From contig JAHJRR010000073.1 of NCBI GenBank assembly GCA_018830685.1, positions 1 through 6,289 on the forward strand: a DNA stretch of 6,289 bases. The letters are read 5' to 3'. The notes beneath the pieces were generated by a model. It saw only the letters and a list, made by a program, of their open reading frames with translations, did no database searches and was not told where the DNA came from. Position 1 is the stretch's first letter, and the number at the start of each line of letters is the position of its first letter. Below, one piece after another: positions 4,468 through 6,289 of the stretch. The stretch is from Nanobdellota archaeon. Its GTDB lineage: Archaea > Nanobdellota > Nanobdellia > Pacearchaeales > GW2011-AR1. Position numbers and translations under genes: made by a program.

Positions 4468-4520
4468 AAGGAGAGAAGATGGAAGCTATAAAAAGCTGTG
4501 ATTGCATTCATTGTTCCTAA
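4468..4520 (+). other. Mini reading frame with Shine-Dalgarno overlapping the hisGE start
   Basis: AAGGAG (4468-4473) sits five bases before an ATG (4479-4481) that opens a 13-residue frame, MEAIKSCDCIHCS, ending at 4520 and overlapping the hisGE start in another frame. It is the best ribosome-binding site in this stretch, but it serves this small frame and not the GTG of hisGE, 24 bases further on. It may be a leader peptide coupling translation, or simply chance. Confidence 0.3.
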
Positions 4521-5385
4521 GAATTCTGGATTAAAAGAGCGTAGTGATGAAATAGTCTTAACGTTGGATTTAAAGAATGACAAGATAAAAATTATGCGCG
4601 GAGAAGATATACCTTTTTTTGTTGATTTGATGAACAAGCAAGGAAAGAATGTTGTTGGGATAACAGGAGAAGATCTCTTTAAAGAATACGAGCTAGATAA
4701 TAATTCTTCGCTAAGAATATTAAAGAGATTTCCATGGAATAGTCCGACTGCTTTTTTTGGCAGACCTGTTTTATGTTTGCTAGGACCAAAGGAAAAAGAC
4801 ATGGAAAGTTTGCCAAAGAATCTAAAGATTGCCATAAATAAAAAATATGTATCTTTAGCCAAGAGATTTCTGCGTCGTTTGGAAAACAGAGGGTTTAACT
4901 TTGAAAAGATTTATTTCTCTGGTTCGACTGAGGACGCATTTTCACAAGGTATAGCTGATTTGGTTATTGATATTGTATATTCTGGAAAATCTGCGAAAGC
5001 AGCGGGATTAAAAATTTATGATAAAATTTTTGAGTCGGATATTGTTCTTATCGGGAAGAAGCAAGATAAATTTGATTTTAATAAACTCTATTCCGTAATT
5101 GTGGATAGGATTAATACAAAAAATAAAAAATCTTATACATTTAAGCTAGCCAGTGATGAACCTTTGTTAAAGAGAAAAATCATTGAAGAAACAGGAGAAG
5201 TCGTTACTGCCGAAAATAAGAAAGATTTGATTTGGGAAATATCCGATTTGATATATTTTCTTTTTGTAATCATGGCAAAGAATGAAATATCTATTGATGA
5301 TATAGAAAAAGAACTCCAACGTAAAAATGAAGAAAAGTTATTAAATAAAGATAAACTAAATGGCTCATCGGAAGTGCGAAAATGA
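4498..5385 (+). CDS. hisGE: Fused ATP phosphoribosyltransferase / phosphoribosyl-ATP pyrophosphohydrolase (HisG-HisE)
   Basis: A 295-residue fusion of the first two histidine-synthesis enzymes. Residues 1 to about 188 are a short-form HisG: IAFIVPKNSGL at the N-terminus, RGEDIP (34-39), GITGEDL (54-60), IAINKKY (111-117), SGSTEDA (141-147), and the PRPP-binding IDIVYSGKS (157-165). Residues about 195-285 are HisE: SYTFKL (212-217), KIIEETGEV with E230/E231/E234, and EISDLIYF with E247/D250. Together they join PRPP to ATP and then remove pyrophosphate to give PR-AMP. Short HisG normally lacks its own regulatory domain and needs HisZ, a HisRS-like partner; the next gene is a HisRS. An in-frame TAA at 4489 limits the start, and GTG 4498 keeps the first beta strand. 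It overlaps hisS by ATGA. Confidence 0.92.
   Translation: MIAFIVPKNSGLKERSDEIVLTLDLKNDKIKIMRGEDIPFFVDLMNKQGKNVVGITGEDLFKEYELDNNSSLRILKRFPWNSPTAFFGRPVLCLLGPKEKDMESLPKNLKIAINKKYVSLAKRFLRRLENRGFNFEKIYFSGSTEDAFSQGIADLVIDIVYSGKSAKAAGLKIYDKIFESDIVLIGKKQDKFDFNKLYSVIVDRINTKNKKSYTFKLASDEPLLKRKIIEETGEVVTAENKKDLIWEISDLIYFLFVIMAKNEISIDDIEKELQRKNEEKLLNKDKLNGSSEVRK
5370..5376 (+). promoter_or_regulatory. Shine-Dalgarno site of hisS
   Basis: GGAAGTG inside the last codons of hisGE, five bases before the hisS ATG. With the four-base ATGA overlap it fixes the hisS start and indicates coupled translation. Confidence 0.55.
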
Positions 5386-6289
5386 AAACAGATTTAGTTA
5401 AAGGATTTAGGGATTATTCTGGCGCGGAAGCAGTGAAGCGTGCAGAGATACGAAAGATTATAGTTGGGGCTTTTGAAAGTTACGGGTTTGAGCCGGCGGA
5501 GACGCCCGTTGTTGAGTATGCTGATTTTGTTAATGGAGACAATGCTGGTGATGAGGCTGTTTCTGATACTTTCAAACTTAAGGATAGGGGGAAGAGAGAT
5601 TTAGCTTTGAGATATGAATTTACATTTCAGTTGAAGAGATTAATGAATAATAAGAAATTACCTTATAGACGTTATCAGATTGGAGAGGTATTTAGAGACG
5701 AGCCGGTTTCTGAGAGAAGATTTAGGCAGTTTACTCAGTGCGATGTTGATGTTGTTGGTTCGACTGTTCGGGATGAGGCTGAGGTTTTGGCACTTGTGAA
5801 AGAAGTCTTTGAAGAACTTGGAATTAAAATTGAGATTCGTGTAAATAATCGGAAATTACTGAATGAGATATTAGATAAGTTGGAAATAAAAAAGAAGAAG
5901 GAAGCAATAAGAGAATTTGATAAATTAGATAAGTTATCTGAAAGAGTCGTGAAAGAAAATTTGAAAAAATATAATGCAGAAAAAGTTTTGGGAATCTTGA
6001 AGCAAAATCCTGAATTTTTTAAGAAATACAAATCTTTCTCTGAAATAGAAGAATTGATAGATTACTGTGAATTTTATGGAATTAAGGTGAAGTTTTTCCC
6101 ATTTCTTGCAAGAGGATTAAGCTACTACAATGGAACTATCTTTGAAATTAAAACTGAAGGTATGAAAGAAACGGTTGCAGCAGGAGGAAGTTATCTGTTC
6201 AATAATGTGCAGTGTACAGGCGTGGCTTTTGGTTTAGATAGAATTTCTCCTTTGGCAGATATTGATTCTGGTGGTGTGAGAATTTTAGT
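5382..6289 (+). CDS. hisS: Histidyl-tRNA synthetase, N-terminal part (cut by window edge)
   Basis: The first 302 residues of a class II synthetase; the family is usually above 400, so the anticodon-binding domain lies past the right edge. Features in order: KGFRDY (7-12); motif 1 region with ETPVVE (40-45); LALRYEFT (74-81); motif 2 FRDEP plus RRFRQFTQCDVDVVG (104-126); the histidine-binding LARGLSYYNG (242-251) with catalytic-type R244; AAGGSY (266-271); and motif 3 GVAFGLDRI (280-288). Two positions differ from the common pattern: Ser for Asp in RGLDYY, and GGSYL instead of GGRYD. Both may be lineage-specific. It should charge the tRNA-His upstream, and could also serve as a HisZ-like partner of the short HisG. 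The missing C-terminus would help decide. Confidence 0.9.
   Translation, partial: MKTDLVKGFRDYSGAEAVKRAEIRKIIVGAFESYGFEPAETPVVEYADFVNGDNAGDEAVSDTFKLKDRGKRDLALRYEFTFQLKRLMNNKKLPYRRYQIGEVFRDEPVSERRFRQFTQCDVDVVGSTVRDEAEVLALVKEVFEELGIKIEIRVNNRKLLNEILDKLEIKKKKEAIREFDKLDKLSERVVKENLKKYNAEKVLGILKQNPEFFKKYKSFSEIEELIDYCEFYGIKVKFFPFLARGLSYYNGTIFEIKTEGMKETVAAGGSYLFNNVQCTGVAFGLDRISPLADIDSGGVRIL

Noticed and set aside
4297..4491. Open reading frame of 64 codons through tRNA-His
   Set aside because: It runs across the tRNA exons and intron; the cloverleaf and splicing motif explain the sequence fully.
4323..4862. Long antisense frame opposite hisGE and the tRNA
   Set aside because: The translation has no recognisable domain and covers the tRNA; the plus-strand HisG motifs are clear.
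1..6289. CRISPR array, insertion sequence ends or integrase gene
   Set aside because: No regularly spaced direct repeats, transposase or recombinase motifs were seen on either strand.

Overview
The window looks archaeal and probably comes from a DPANN-type lineage (Woesearchaeota/Pacearchaeota-like). The visible evidence is a spliced tRNA-His with a textbook bulge-helix-bulge intron, an archaeal NAC protein, a MinD-type ATPase, stand-alone MetRS-beta-like tRNA-binding protein, very AT-rich DNA and several genes whose TATA-like box sits about 25 bases from the start codon, as expected for leaderless mRNAs. The lineage call is inference from protein style, not a search result.

Left part (14-3934), all on the minus strand. 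From right to left in transcription order: a NAC/UBA protein (3599-3934); a small YdjM-like membrane protein (3040-3540); a probable operon of an unrecognised 146-residue protein (2512-2952), MinD (1694-2479) and an overlapping 54-residue protein (1540-1704), closed by an AT-rich palindrome; then a MetRS-beta-like tRNA-binding protein (966-1310); then a MntA-HepT toxin-antitoxin pair (452-916 and 114-455) with an ATGA overlap. At the very left edge lies a 30-codon remnant of a second copy of the MetRS-beta-like gene, so the toxin-antitoxin pair is sandwiched between an intact copy and a decayed 3' end.

Middle part (3935-4326), 392 bases without a protein gene. It holds the NAC promoter, copies of a short dispersed repeat, a strong plus-strand TATA-like box, and a compact predicted RNA of about 70 nt that ends in seven Ts. 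This RNA could be a non-coding RNA or an attenuator-like leader for what follows.

Right part (4327-6289), plus strand: a histidine island. tRNA-His(GUG) with a 57-nt intron is followed after 42 bases by a fused HisG-HisE enzyme, whose last bases overlap (ATGA) a histidyl-tRNA synthetase gene that runs off the right edge. The first two steps of histidine synthesis, the tRNA that takes the product and the enzyme that charges it are thus collected in one apparent transcription unit. This is the most striking part of the window.
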